Shown here piece by piece: positions 1 to 6,026 of a stretch of DNA of 6,424 bases; positions within the stretch are counted from its first letter, which is position 1; each line of letters starts with the position of its first letter. A program made the position numbers and the translations under genes. Source of the DNA: JAAYAY01 sp964429355 (GTDB lineage Bacteria; Planctomycetota; Planctomycetia; Pirellulales; Thermoguttaceae); assembly GCA_964429355.1 (NCBI GenBank), contig CAYSCH010000486.1, positions 1 through 6,424 on the forward strand. The letters run 5' to 3'. The notes below the pieces were generated by a model. The model made no database searches. It worked only from the letters and a program-made list of their open reading frames with translations, and was not told the origin of the DNA.

Positions 1-119
1 GGCGCGCGCTGGCCGCCGACCCGAGCCACGCGGCCGTTCTGGCCGACCTCCAGGCCCGCCTCAAGACCTTCCAGAAACAGACCAAGGACCCTTGGCTGCT
101 GAAGTGGGACTACGAGTAA
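1..119 (+). CDS. C-terminal end of a sulfatase-like protein (partial)
   Basis: Only the last 38 codons are in the window. The frame begins at base 3 and ends with TAA at 117-119. The visible tail is rich in Ala, Leu and Arg and ends in TKDPWLLKWDYE. A helical stretch followed by a 'T-x-DPW-L-x-K-W-x-YE' ending is what I associate with the C-terminus of planctomycete family S1 sulfatases (arylsulfatase / heparan N-sulfatase type), which hydrolyse sulfate esters, often on polysaccharides, outside the cytoplasm. The catalytic Cys/Ser-x-Pro-x-Arg region and metal ligands lie upstream of the window and cannot be checked, so the family call rests on the tail alone. It is separated from the next gene by about 735 bases and is not part of that operon. 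Confidence 0.6.
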   Translation, partial: RALAADPSHAAVLADLQARLKTFQKQTKDPWLLKWDYE

Positions 120-130
120 AAAAACGAACT

Positions 131-149
131 CGACGCAGCGATCGCGTCG
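131..149 (+). terminator. Small GC hairpin 11 bases after the sulfatase stop, possible terminator
   Basis: Perfect 6-base arms (CGACGC at 131-136, GCGTCG at 144-149) enclose a 7-base loop that contains part of the palindrome GCGATCGC. No T-tract follows on the plus strand, so it is not a classical intrinsic terminator for the sulfatase gene. The A-run at 117-124 would read as a T-run downstream of the hairpin on the minus strand, but no minus-strand gene ends here. The position just after a stop codon is the main argument. Confidence 0.25.
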
Positions 150-840
150 GCAGCCGGCGCCGTGCGGAATCGGCCACTCATTTGGCTTGTTGGTTTGCCC
201 CTGCCCGAGGGGCGAGCTTCGACGATCCGATCGCGCGCCGCTGCCGGTTCAGGTCCCGTGATCTCGAACGGATAGGTGAAGTCCCTCTCTGAGAGGTGGT
301 TACCTGGTCCGAAATGACTATTTTCGCGTCGCGGCAGCGGTTTCACGGATTATTGTCCCGTTCTGGCAGGGGAAAGCCCTATTATCTACCGCCTTTGCAG
401 CCGATCGGACCACACCGGAATGCCACCGGAAGACTCTGGTCATTGGGGCGTTTCTGTGAACTCCAGGTGGTATCCCTCCCTGCTAAGGGACTAGGCGGTG
501 GCAGATTCGGCAGAGACTAAAGTGTCGAATAGCAGTACAAATTTCGTGTTCGCTGTTGTGAAGGCACTGGAATGGCTGTTACACTGACGTCGTAGTAGGC
601 CGGATTGTGGCGGGGACGGCTGCTGAGGTTCTCAAGGAAGCGAGGATTGTTCGCTGAAGCTCGGCGACATTACGTTTCTGCACCACGAACCTGAAAGATC
701 GTGAAACTCTTTCCGAAAGACTCGCGACCAACAGGAGCAGGCCGCGTCAAACCGAACGGTAGCTCGCATCGGCTTGCCGGCCCTGCCGCCCTGTGATTGT
801 CTGTATGACTCTGCGTGCCCTTGGCCATTTCTGTAGTGCT
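150..840. other. Long intergenic region, no convincing gene
   Basis: Roughly 690 bases between the sulfatase end and the lipoprotein gene. The open frames here on both strands are short, have low-complexity Arg/Ser/Gly-rich translations typical of random GC-rich sequence, lack plausible ribosome binding sites and show no motif I recognise. The promoter of the downstream lipoprotein-prepilin unit presumably lies within it, but no element can be assigned with confidence. No tRNA-like cloverleaf or riboswitch core was recognised by eye. Confidence 0.5.
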
Positions 841-854
841 GGAGATTGGATGCC

Positions 855-1331
855 ATGAAACGTCTCAGTTTGCTGTTAGCTTGTGCCGTCCCCATGATGG
901 CTGCTTTGTTTGGCTGCGCGCCTCCGGGCGACACCGGACCGGCTCGGGTGCCGGCCACTGTAACGATCACCTACAAGGGCTCGCCTGTCGAAGGGGCCAC
1001 CGTCACTTTCGTTGCCAAAGCAAAGGAAGGCCAGGCTGCTTTCGGCATTACCGATGCAAGTGGGAAGACCCCATTGAGCACTTTGGGTGAAAATGACGGT
1101 GCGATCCCGGGAGAATACCAGGTCCTGGTCCAGAAGACGAAGACCGAGGGTGCCGGCGTGAAGGTCGACTCCACCGAGATCGGCGCCATGCCTGCCGGCG
1201 ACGACGCGATGAAGACCGGACAAACCACCAATCTGCTCCCCGAAAAGTACATCTCCATCGGCACCACCGATCTGACAGCCACGGTGGCCGAGACCGGCGA
1301 GAACGCGTTCACTTTCGACCTGACGGATTGA
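855..1331 (+). CDS. Lipoprotein with carboxypeptidase-regulatory-like (transthyretin-like) domain
   Basis: A 158-residue protein when started at ATG 855. A TTG at 846 is in frame, but GGAG at 841-844 sits 10 bases before the ATG and too close to the TTG, and the ATG start gives a clean signal peptide. Residues 1-21 form a lipoprotein signal: MKR, a hydrophobic core, then lipobox LFGC with Cys21 as the predicted lipidated residue. Residues 32-95 carry the beta-sandwich pattern of carboxypeptidase regulatory-like domains: VTITYKGSPVEGATVTF, then GITDASGKTPLST, then GAIPGEYQVLVQKT. The C-terminus (LLPEKY, then a TDLTATV strand and FTFDLTD) matches the usual ending of small planctomycete lipoproteins of this type. 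No enzymatic residues are visible, so a structural or binding role at the envelope is likely. The next gene starts 37 bases downstream, suggesting co-transcription. Such lipoproteins often sit next to DUF1559 genes in Planctomycetota. Exact function unknown. Confidence 0.85.
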   Translation: MKRLSLLLACAVPMMAALFGCAPPGDTGPARVPATVTITYKGSPVEGATVTFVAKAKEGQAAFGITDASGKTPLSTLGENDGAIPGEYQVLVQKTKTEGAGVKVDSTEIGAMPAGDDAMKTGQTTNLLPEKYISIGTTDLTATVAETGENAFTFDLTD

Positions 1332-1368
1332 GTCTCTTCCTATTTCCATTTCTTCAAGGAGTACAGCC

Positions 1369-2442
1369 ATGTTGAAAAAACATCGGCACTCGGGCTTCAC
1401 GCTGGTGGAGCTGCTGGTTGTTATTGCGATCATCGGAATCTTGATCGCGCTGCTGCTGCCGGCGGTACAAGCCGCCCGCGAAGCGGCTCGCAGAAGCCAG
1501 TGCACCAACAACCTCAAACAGCTTGGGTTGGCGCTGCACAACTACGCCGACACGGCCAAGAAGTTCCCCACGCTCAGTGGCGGCACGATCGGAACCCCCT
1601 CGGCGTTCAACGATGGGAACAATGGTCAGCTTTGCGGACTGGTCGCCCTGCTCCCCTTTCTCGAGCAAGGCCCGTTGTGGGATCAGATCAGCGGCACCAC
1701 AACCTTCGGGACAGCGACGTTTCCGCCCTTTGGCCCGGCGGCGTGGCGAACCGATTATCCACCTTTCAGAGCGCAGACGCCTGGCCTTCTTTGCCCGTCC
1801 GACGGCGGAGCCGGCTCACGCAACCCGTCTAGCGAACAGGGCTACAATAACTACATGTTCAGTGTGGGCGATCACATCAATAACTGTGCCTACGATAAGC
1901 CCACCCGCGGGCCTTTCGCCCATCAGTACTACGGCTCCTTCTCCGAGATTTCCGACGGTACCAGCAACACGATCGGTATGGCCGAACGCAGCATGTACCG
2001 CGCGACCGGGGCCATTCGCGGCGATATCGCCGATGGAATGGGCCCCATCGACCAGAATCCCACCGTCTGCCAGGCCACGGAAGGAACCAACGGGCGGTAC
2101 AAGTCTGGCATCGCCCTCAACCCTGAGAAGGTTGTGGGCAAGCGATGGGCCGACGGACGGCCCGCCTGGAACGGCGTCAACACCGTGCTGCCGCCGAACT
2201 CCCCGTCCTGTCTCTCGCCCACCAACCAGAGTTGGCAATGGGGTCTCTTCTCGGCCTCGAGTTACCACCCCGGCGGGGCTAATTGCGTGATGATGGACGG
2301 CTCGGTCCAATTCATCAGCGATACCATCAATACGGGTAACCTCGCTGCTCCGCAGGCCGGTAACCGAGGCGGACCGAGCCCGTACGGTGTCTGGGGGTCG
2401 CTTGGCTCGATGGCCGGCGGCGATACCGCCAGCCTTCCGTAA
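1369..2442 (+). CDS. DUF1559 prepilin-like protein with H-X9-DG motif
   Basis: A 357-residue protein. The start is supported by AAGGAG at 1356-1361, 7 bases before the ATG. Residues 1-8 are a short basic leader (MLKKHRHS). Residues 9-15 are GFTLVEL, the type IV prepilin cleavage/methylation site: cleavage is expected after Gly9 and Glu14 is the conserved +5 glutamate. Residues 15-33 are the hydrophobic helix (VVIAIIGILIALLLPAV), followed by AAREAARRSQCTNNLKQLGL, the standard start of DUF1559 (PF07596) proteins. Further family marks are LLCPSD (140-145), ISDGTSNTIGMAER (194-207), and H300...D310-G311, which matches the prepilin-associated H-X9-DG motif (HPGGANCVMMDG). The family is greatly expanded in Planctomycetota and is thought to be processed by a prepilin peptidase and to act in pseudopilus-like or envelope structures; individual roles are mostly unknown. 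Length is normal and the gene appears intact. It is probably in an operon with the lipoprotein upstream and is followed by a strong hairpin. Confidence 0.95.
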   Translation: MLKKHRHSGFTLVELLVVIAIIGILIALLLPAVQAAREAARRSQCTNNLKQLGLALHNYADTAKKFPTLSGGTIGTPSAFNDGNNGQLCGLVALLPFLEQGPLWDQISGTTTFGTATFPPFGPAAWRTDYPPFRAQTPGLLCPSDGGAGSRNPSSEQGYNNYMFSVGDHINNCAYDKPTRGPFAHQYYGSFSEISDGTSNTIGMAERSMYRATGAIRGDIADGMGPIDQNPTVCQATEGTNGRYKSGIALNPEKVVGKRWADGRPAWNGVNTVLPPNSPSCLSPTNQSWQWGLFSASSYHPGGANCVMMDGSVQFISDTINTGNLAAPQAGNRGGPSPYGVWGSLGSMAGGDTASLP

Positions 2443-2475
2443 CCAATTACTCCGTTACCCACTGAAACCTGCCAC

Positions 2476-2543
2476 GACCAGCTCCACGGCCGGCACGATT
2501 GGCGACGCTTTCAAAAGCGGCGCCCCGGCGCGTGGAGCTGGTC
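2476..2543 (+). terminator. Long nested hairpin after the prepilin-like gene, probable terminator
   Basis: Perfect 13-base arms, GACCAGCTCCACG (2476-2488) and CGTGGAGCTGGTC (2531-2543), continue inward with GCCGG (2489-2493) paired to CCGGC (2525-2529) across a one-base bulge at 2530. Farther in, GGCG (2501-2504) pairs with CGCC (2521-2524), and CGCTT (2506-2510) pairs with AAGCG (2515-2519) around a TCAA tetraloop. CACGATT (2494-2500) is left as a one-sided bulge. The element begins 33 bases after the TAA and is followed by only a short T-run (TTTGTG), so termination would depend mainly on stem strength. It lies between convergent genes and could act on both strands. Confidence 0.65.
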
Positions 2544-2668
2544 TTTGTGCTACTAACCTGATAGATCGGGAAGTTTATCACACAGTGGTTAAGCAGCGGC
2601 GGCGTTAAGATGTTGCAGGGTAGTGTGTTGGGCCTGCAGAGGGGTGGTCACGATTTTGCGCCCTTTGG

Positions 2669-3868
2669 CTACTTCTTCAGCGACAGTGTGTACTTGCCGG
2701 TGTCCAACAGATTGTTGTCCTGCACTTGTACCAGGAACAGTCCCTTCACTCCCTTGGGCACGGTAAGTCTCGCCTCGCCGGCAAGTCCGTTGACGGTGAA
2801 AGTCTTCCAGAGAGTTCCGTCAGGATAGAACACCCGTACTTCCGGGACGAAGTTGGAGATGGACTTTCGCTCGATCGTGAGCTTGATTGTGTCGCGTGCC
2901 TTGGCTTGAAACGTGAACTGGTCTTTTGCGATCGATTCGCCGATCGTTCTGGTAACGGCCTTACCGGCCTTCAGCGGACTCGCATCAGCGCTGGGGGGCG
3001 AGATGGATTCAAGGCCGATCTTGTAATCGCCGATATCCAGCAGGTTGTCGTCCTGCACTTGAACCACGAATTGCCCTCCAATACCCTTGGGTACAGCCAG
3101 TCGGGTCTCACCAGTGAGTCCATTGACCGTCAAGGTCTTCCAGAGAGTACCATTGGGATAGAAGATTTGGACTTTGGGCTTGAAATTGGAGATCGAGTTC
3201 CTGGCTACGGCGAGTTCAATCGTCTGCCGGCTACTGGCGGTAAAGACAAATTGGTCTTTCTGGATCGACTCAGTGATTTGCCGCTTGGCGATCTTGCCTG
3301 CTTTCAGGGCAATCGGGTTGAGACTGGGAGGGGAGATGGATTCGAGGCCGAGCTTGTATTGCCCGGTGTCTCGTAGGTTGTTGTCCTGGACCTCAACCCG
3401 GAATGTACCGCTCATCCCCTTGGGCACCACAAGTCGCTTTTCTCCGGTCAGGCCATTGGGCGAAAGAGTCTGCCATAGGCTCCCATCCGGGTAATAGACC
3501 TTGACGCACGGCACGAAGTTGGAAATCGAGTATCGTGCCATCGCCAGCTCAATCGTTTCTCCTGCTTTGGCGGTAAAGGTGAACGCGTCGACTTCACCGG
3601 CTTTTGTGATCGATGCTATTTGAACCGTTCCTTTCGCCAGGACCGTCGCACTTGCCTGGGCGCCTGCAAGTCCCGTAGAAGTTGCGGAACTCGCGGGCAG
3701 TGCCGGTCCGACCAGCGCAGCCGTTGTCTCGTTTGGTACAGCGACAGCGGCAGCGGCCAATACGCCAAGGCCGGCCGCATCCATCATCTCGCGACGGTCG
3801 AGACCTTCGAAGGTAAGCAACCGGTGCCGGTTCTTTCGGCTCAAAACCCGGGGGGTTCGCTTGAACAT
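2669..3868 (-). CDS. Secreted protein with LEPR-XLL-like N-terminus and three PPC-like repeats
   Basis: A 399-residue protein from the ATG at 3868. A longer in-frame start at 3883 exists, but the GGAGGA just after it lies 7 bases before 3868 and favours the shorter form. Residues 1-16 are basic. Residues 17-29 (LLTFEGLDRREMM) resemble the planctomycete LEPR-XLL-type export/surface motif and lead into an Ala-rich hydrophobic segment (31-45). A low-complexity Ala/Ser/Thr linker follows. Three copies of a roughly 100-residue beta-rich domain occupy about 78-178, 187-288 and 297-397. Each has a D-x-F-x-F strand, an 'SISNF-x-P' segment, 'YPDG/NG-x-LW', 'NGL-x-GE-x-RL-x-VPKG', 'VQDNNL-x-D-x-G' and a final Y-x-L strand. 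This pattern fits bacterial pre-peptidase C-terminal (PPC, PF04151) domains, which are accessory, probably binding, modules of secreted proteins. There is no catalytic domain, membrane anchor or dockerin. It is convergent with the prepilin-like gene and divergent from the RTX-like gene. Substrate and role unknown. Confidence 0.8.
   Translation of the reverse strand: MFKRTPRVLSRKNRHRLLTFEGLDRREMMDAAGLGVLAAAAVAVPNETTAALVGPALPASSATSTGLAGAQASATVLAKGTVQIASITKAGEVDAFTFTAKAGETIELAMARYSISNFVPCVKVYYPDGSLWQTLSPNGLTGEKRLVVPKGMSGTFRVEVQDNNLRDTGQYKLGLESISPPSLNPIALKAGKIAKRQITESIQKDQFVFTASSRQTIELAVARNSISNFKPKVQIFYPNGTLWKTLTVNGLTGETRLAVPKGIGGQFVVQVQDDNLLDIGDYKIGLESISPPSADASPLKAGKAVTRTIGESIAKDQFTFQAKARDTIKLTIERKSISNFVPEVRVFYPDGTLWKTFTVNGLAGEARLTVPKGVKGLFLVQVQDNNLLDTGKYTLSLKK
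2678..3637 (-). repeat. Three tandem ~100-codon PPC-like repeats
   Basis: The repeats correspond to about 3637-3335, 3310-3005 and 2980-2678, with a period of roughly 109 codons. They are similar at both protein and DNA level; for example, the GTCCTGCACTTG-type segment encoding 'QVQD' recurs near 2718 and 3050. Linkers share an 'ESISPPS' signature after repeats 1 and 2. This suggests origin by intragenic duplication followed by modest divergence. Confidence 0.8.
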
Positions 3869-3875
3869 CGCATCT

Positions 3876-3881
3876 TCCTCC
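3876..3881 (-). promoter_or_regulatory. Ribosome binding site that decides the start of the PPC-repeat gene
   Basis: On the minus strand the sequence reads GGAGGA, a near-perfect Shine-Dalgarno core, 7 bases before the ATG at 3868. It lies immediately inside the alternative upstream ATG at 3883, which has no comparable site of its own. This makes 3868 the preferred start. Confidence 0.7.
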
Positions 3882-4002
3882 ATTTGTGGGGCGTACGGTC
3901 ACCAGAGTCTGTTTGGCGGTGGACGCAAGCAAGTTGCCTCCAGAATCATCAGGCGAGGAGGGAAGGGAAATGGGGCGCCGGAATTCTGGATTCTGACGGC
4001 TG

Positions 4003-5157
4003 TTGCTTGCCGTACTGTCTGCCTGGCGATTTCTGAACGTCAACGGGACGTTCGTGCTTGCAGGCATACTAACGGGCGGCCTCGCTAGCTGTGAAAAACC
4101 CGACGACCCGCTCAGGGCCGTCTATCAGTACACCGCAGTACGCGTCGACCCGTTTGCCGAGTGGATCGATCAAATCATTAGTCGGACCGTCAATGTTGAG
4201 GGGACAGACGCGGGCGATCGGGTGACGATTGACTATGATCCGAATGACGCGAACCGGTTCTTCGTAACGCTCAATGGAAGTGTCTACACGCATCAGTACT
4301 TCTCGGCCATTTCAACCGTGCGATTTGAAGGCGGAAAAGGTGAAGACGTATTCCGCAACAACACGGCGATTTCAACCCTGGCTTACGGCGGCCCCGATAA
4401 CGACCATTTCTTCGGCGGCGGCATGGACAGCTTCTACGGCGAAGGAGGTTCTGACGAACTCTTTGGCGGCATGGGAAACGACTTCCTCCGCGGCGGCGAC
4501 AAGAGGGACTTCTTGCATGGCGACGCAGGGAGCGACCATCTCTGGGGAGGCGGTGGGGACGACAAGCTCGACGGTGGAACGGGAGAGAACAAGCTTTACG
4601 GCGAGGCCGGTGACGACGAATACCTTTTCAGTGGCACGTCGGGCGAGAGAGACGAGATCTACTTGGGTGATGGATGCGATATTCTCGATTTCCATCGGCT
4701 GAGTAAAGCCGTGCAGCTCGATCTTGCGCGCGCGGGATGGCAGGATGTCGTCGGTGCCGGTTTGGCGGTAATTCTCTCTCGCGCCGATGCGGTCTGCAAT
4801 GTGGTGGGCACTTCTCGGGGCGATACGATTTTGGGAAACGCCGCCAACAATGTGATCCGTGCCGGCGACGGTCCCGATCGGGTGGACGGACGAGGGGGCG
4901 ACGATCAATCGCATGGTGAATCCGGCAACGACACGCTCTGGGGTGGGGATGGAAAGGACAGGTTGTACGGCGACCTTGGAAGCGACCGCATCTACGGTGG
5001 AGCCGACGAGGACGAGATCCACGGCGGCGACGAGAAGGATTTCCTTTTTGGAGGCTCGCACGCCGACCGCATCTTCGGCGAAGAGGGCGACGACGAACTC
5101 TACGGGGAAGCCGGCAAGGATTACCTGTGGGGCGGATCCGGCGCCGACCAGGCTTGA
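4003..5157 (+). CDS. RTX-like (hemolysin-type) calcium-binding repeat protein, frame-disrupted at its 3' end
   Basis: The frame encodes up to 384 residues and opens after a TGA at 3994. The start is uncertain: TTG 4003 lacks a clear ribosome binding site, and GTG 4054 is an alternative that would give a short leader ending in a lipobox-like LASC (Cys30 in the long numbering). Residues 62-110 (TVNVEGTDAGDRVTIDYD and following strands) resemble the beta-strand lead-in seen in planctomycete RTX-like proteins. Residues about 128-207 and 267-384 carry glycine/aspartate nonapeptides of the GGxGxDxLx type, e.g. FGGMGNDFL, WGGGGDDKL, WGGDGKDRL and FGEEGDDELYG. Family knowledge says such repeats bind Ca2+ and fold as a parallel beta-roll in secreted proteins. 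Residues 208-266 form a non-repeat spacer. The frame ends with GGSGADQA then TGA, inside a nonapeptide; a one-base shift continues it (next entry). No protease, lipase or adhesin domain is seen, so the role is unknown. Confidence 0.8.
   Translation: MLAVLSAWRFLNVNGTFVLAGILTGGLASCEKPDDPLRAVYQYTAVRVDPFAEWIDQIISRTVNVEGTDAGDRVTIDYDPNDANRFFVTLNGSVYTHQYFSAISTVRFEGGKGEDVFRNNTAISTLAYGGPDNDHFFGGGMDSFYGEGGSDELFGGMGNDFLRGGDKRDFLHGDAGSDHLWGGGGDDKLDGGTGENKLYGEAGDDEYLFSGTSGERDEIYLGDGCDILDFHRLSKAVQLDLARAGWQDVVGAGLAVILSRADAVCNVVGTSRGDTILGNAANNVIRAGDGPDRVDGRGGDDQSHGESGNDTLWGGDGKDRLYGDLGSDRIYGGADEDEIHGGDEKDFLFGGSHADRIFGEEGDDELYGEAGKDYLWGGSGADQA
4384..4623 (+). repeat. First block of RTX-like nonapeptide repeats
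   Basis: Residues about 128-207 of the RTX-like protein consist of around nine consecutive nine-residue units with the Gly-Gly-x-Gly-x-Asp-x-hydrophobic-x pattern. Several are degenerate, such as RGGDKRDFL and DGGTGENKL. Asp at the sixth position is mostly kept, as expected for calcium ligands. Confidence 0.8.
4801..5154 (+). repeat. Second block of RTX-like nonapeptide repeats
   Basis: The block begins with the common entry sequence VVGTSRGDTILGNAANNVI and continues with about ten nonapeptides (for example YGDLGSDRI, YGGADEDEI, HGGDEKDFL, FGGSHADRI). It is cut off in the unit GGSGADQ by the frame break near 5151. Confidence 0.8.
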
Positions 5158-5518
5158 CCTGGATGACGATGTAAAGGGTTTCTATCTGCGTTCATCAACA
5201 GGCAGGGATGTTGATCTGTATCCAAGAATCGTGCCAGATTGCATCGGCGTCGGGACTGCTTGGAAGTGCGCCGGTGGGCCGATAGCTTTCAGCGGTGAGG
5301 AGCAAGCGAAGGTTAGGAAGGAATGGCTAGAACAGACGATTACAGTGGACAAAGTTGGCTTCTTAGAAAGAGAAATGTCCGCGGGCTTGATTCTCAAGGA
5401 CGGCAGCAAAACAGATTCCGTCAAAGTAGTCTTCGGCGATGCTGCAGACGAGGAGATCCACTCGGGCATGAACAAGAAGGTGCCTTACACTGGGACCGGT
5501 GACCCTGATCGGGGCTGA
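5152..5518 (+). pseudogene. Out-of-frame C-terminal continuation of the RTX-like gene, unknown domain
   Basis: Shifting frame by one base within CAGG (5149-5152) changes the truncated GGSGADQA into GGSGADQLDLDDD, which completes the nonapeptide consensus (x-L-x after the Asp). The new frame then runs about 120 codons to TGA at 5516-5518. The translation looks like a real protein: balanced composition, acidic and hydrophobic alternation, segments such as VKGFYLRSS, GRDVDLYPRIVPD, KVRKEWLEQTITVDKVGF and LILKDGSKTDSVKVVFGDA. I do not recognise the domain. It has no credible start codon with ribosome binding site near its 5' end, which supports its being a frameshifted tail rather than a separate gene. 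Codons are visibly less GC-rich at third positions than in the RTX block. Alternatives are a sequencing error in one intact gene, or fusion of a foreign fragment by recombination. Confidence 0.5.
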
Positions 5519-5522
5519 ACGG

Positions 5523-5627
5523 CACCACGACGGCGATTACGACTTCGCCTACACCTGGTCGATCTTTGGCAATTTGACCTCAACGACGCAGGACCTCACG
5601 GGCCTGGCGGATGATGTGGTGTTTTCG
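5523..5627 (+). pseudogene. Short coding-like remnant, weakly RHS/YD-repeat-like
   Basis: In the third frame the sequence reads HHDGDYDFAYTW, then SIFGNLTSTTQDLTGLADD and VVFS, then TAG (5628-5630). It resumes as SYEPD for a few codons. 'DYDFAYTW-x-x-x-GNLTSTTQD' resembles the YD-repeat pattern of RHS-type proteins (x-Y-x-YD-x-x-GNLTS), which are common in planctomycetes. No start codon, ribosome binding site or longer context exists, and frames change on both sides, so this would be a relic of about 35 codons. The similarity is by eye only and could be coincidental. Confidence 0.3.
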
Positions 5628-5637
5628 TAGTCCTATG

Positions 5638-5748
5638 AGCCTGACCCGAGGCCAACCCTTTGGAAGCGAGACTTGGGTGAGCAGGACGGCCCTACAGTTG
5701 GGACTGGAATCGACCCTCCGTGCTCGCGGCCGGCCGCAGAAGAAGGGA
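5638..5748 (+). pseudogene. C-terminal remnant of a REP-associated tyrosine transposase (IS200/Y1-like)
   Basis: In the first frame, around 5644-5745, the translation is TRGQPFGSETWVSRTALQLG followed by LESTLRARGRPQKK. The combination 'RG-x-PFG-x-x-x-W-x-x-x-x-A-x-x-LGLESTLR-x-RGRP-x-K' is the characteristic C-terminal tail of RAYT / TnpA_REP proteins. These are single-strand DNA transposases with an HUH motif and one catalytic tyrosine, domesticated to mobilise or maintain REP hairpins. The catalytic domain (normally around 150-200 residues upstream) is absent: the bases before 5638 encode unrelated sequence. Beyond the KK pair the frame no longer resembles the family. It is therefore a fragment left by recombination or decay. 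Confidence 0.6.
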
Positions 5749-5878
5749 TTCTGCAACACAGTTGCCTCATTCATCATGGAGTATCGTGATCAGAGAGGGC
5801 AAGTGCAAAGGGCCAGGAACACCAATCACCCCTCCGCCTGGCACCAGTGTCCGGCGACAATTACTTCTCCCCTTGAGC

Positions 5879-5980
5879 GACACCAGCCAATCCCAGTTTG
5901 TTCAAGCGATCATTAATGCGGCGTACCAAGTTGGGCAGACGCCAAGCGGATACCAGTACCATCTCGACGGTGGCCTGGTA
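5879..5980 (+). other. Unassigned coding-like fragment
   Basis: In the second frame a segment reads DTSQSQFVQAIINAAYQVG then QTPSGYQYHLDGGLV. It has a natural-looking composition, an amphipathic helix pattern and codon use unlike the surrounding Pro/Arg/Ser-rich translation. There is no start codon or ribosome binding site in front, and after 5980 the frame runs into the pyrimidine tract. I do not recognise the family. It may be another gene relic in this degraded interval, or chance. Confidence 0.2.
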
Positions 5981-6026
5981 CGGGGCCATTCTGGTCAATC
6001 GCGCCACCCGCGGGCAACCTCCTGGG

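Noticed and set aside
556..585. Possible sigma70-type promoter (TTGTGA, 18 bases, TACACT)
   Set aside because: Both boxes match only loosely, it lies 270 bases upstream of the lipoprotein start, and planctomycete promoter consensus is not well enough defined to call it by eye.
876..1541. Long minus-strand open frame (221 codons) over the lipoprotein and prepilin start
   Set aside because: It is antisense to two well-supported genes with family motifs, its translation has no recognisable domain, and its openness follows from the GC-rich codon pattern of the plus-strand genes.
1523..2290. Long plus-strand open frame (255 codons) inside the prepilin-like gene
   Set aside because: Arg/Pro/Ser/Thr-rich shadow of the DUF1559 frame, without its own ribosome binding site or motif.
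2614..2638. Inverted repeat TGCAGG / CCTGCA near the end of the PPC-repeat gene
   Set aside because: Six-base arms with a 13-base loop and no T-run on the minus strand. Too weak for a terminator and expected by chance.
2726..3376. Plus-strand open frame (216 codons) opposite the PPC-repeat gene
   Set aside because: Its apparent internal repeats merely mirror the tandem repeats of the minus-strand gene, which has a leader, a ribosome binding site and a recognisable fold.
4372..5061. Minus-strand open frame (229 codons) opposite the RTX-like gene
   Set aside because: Val/Ala-rich antisense shadow of Gly/Asp nonapeptide codons, with no independent support.
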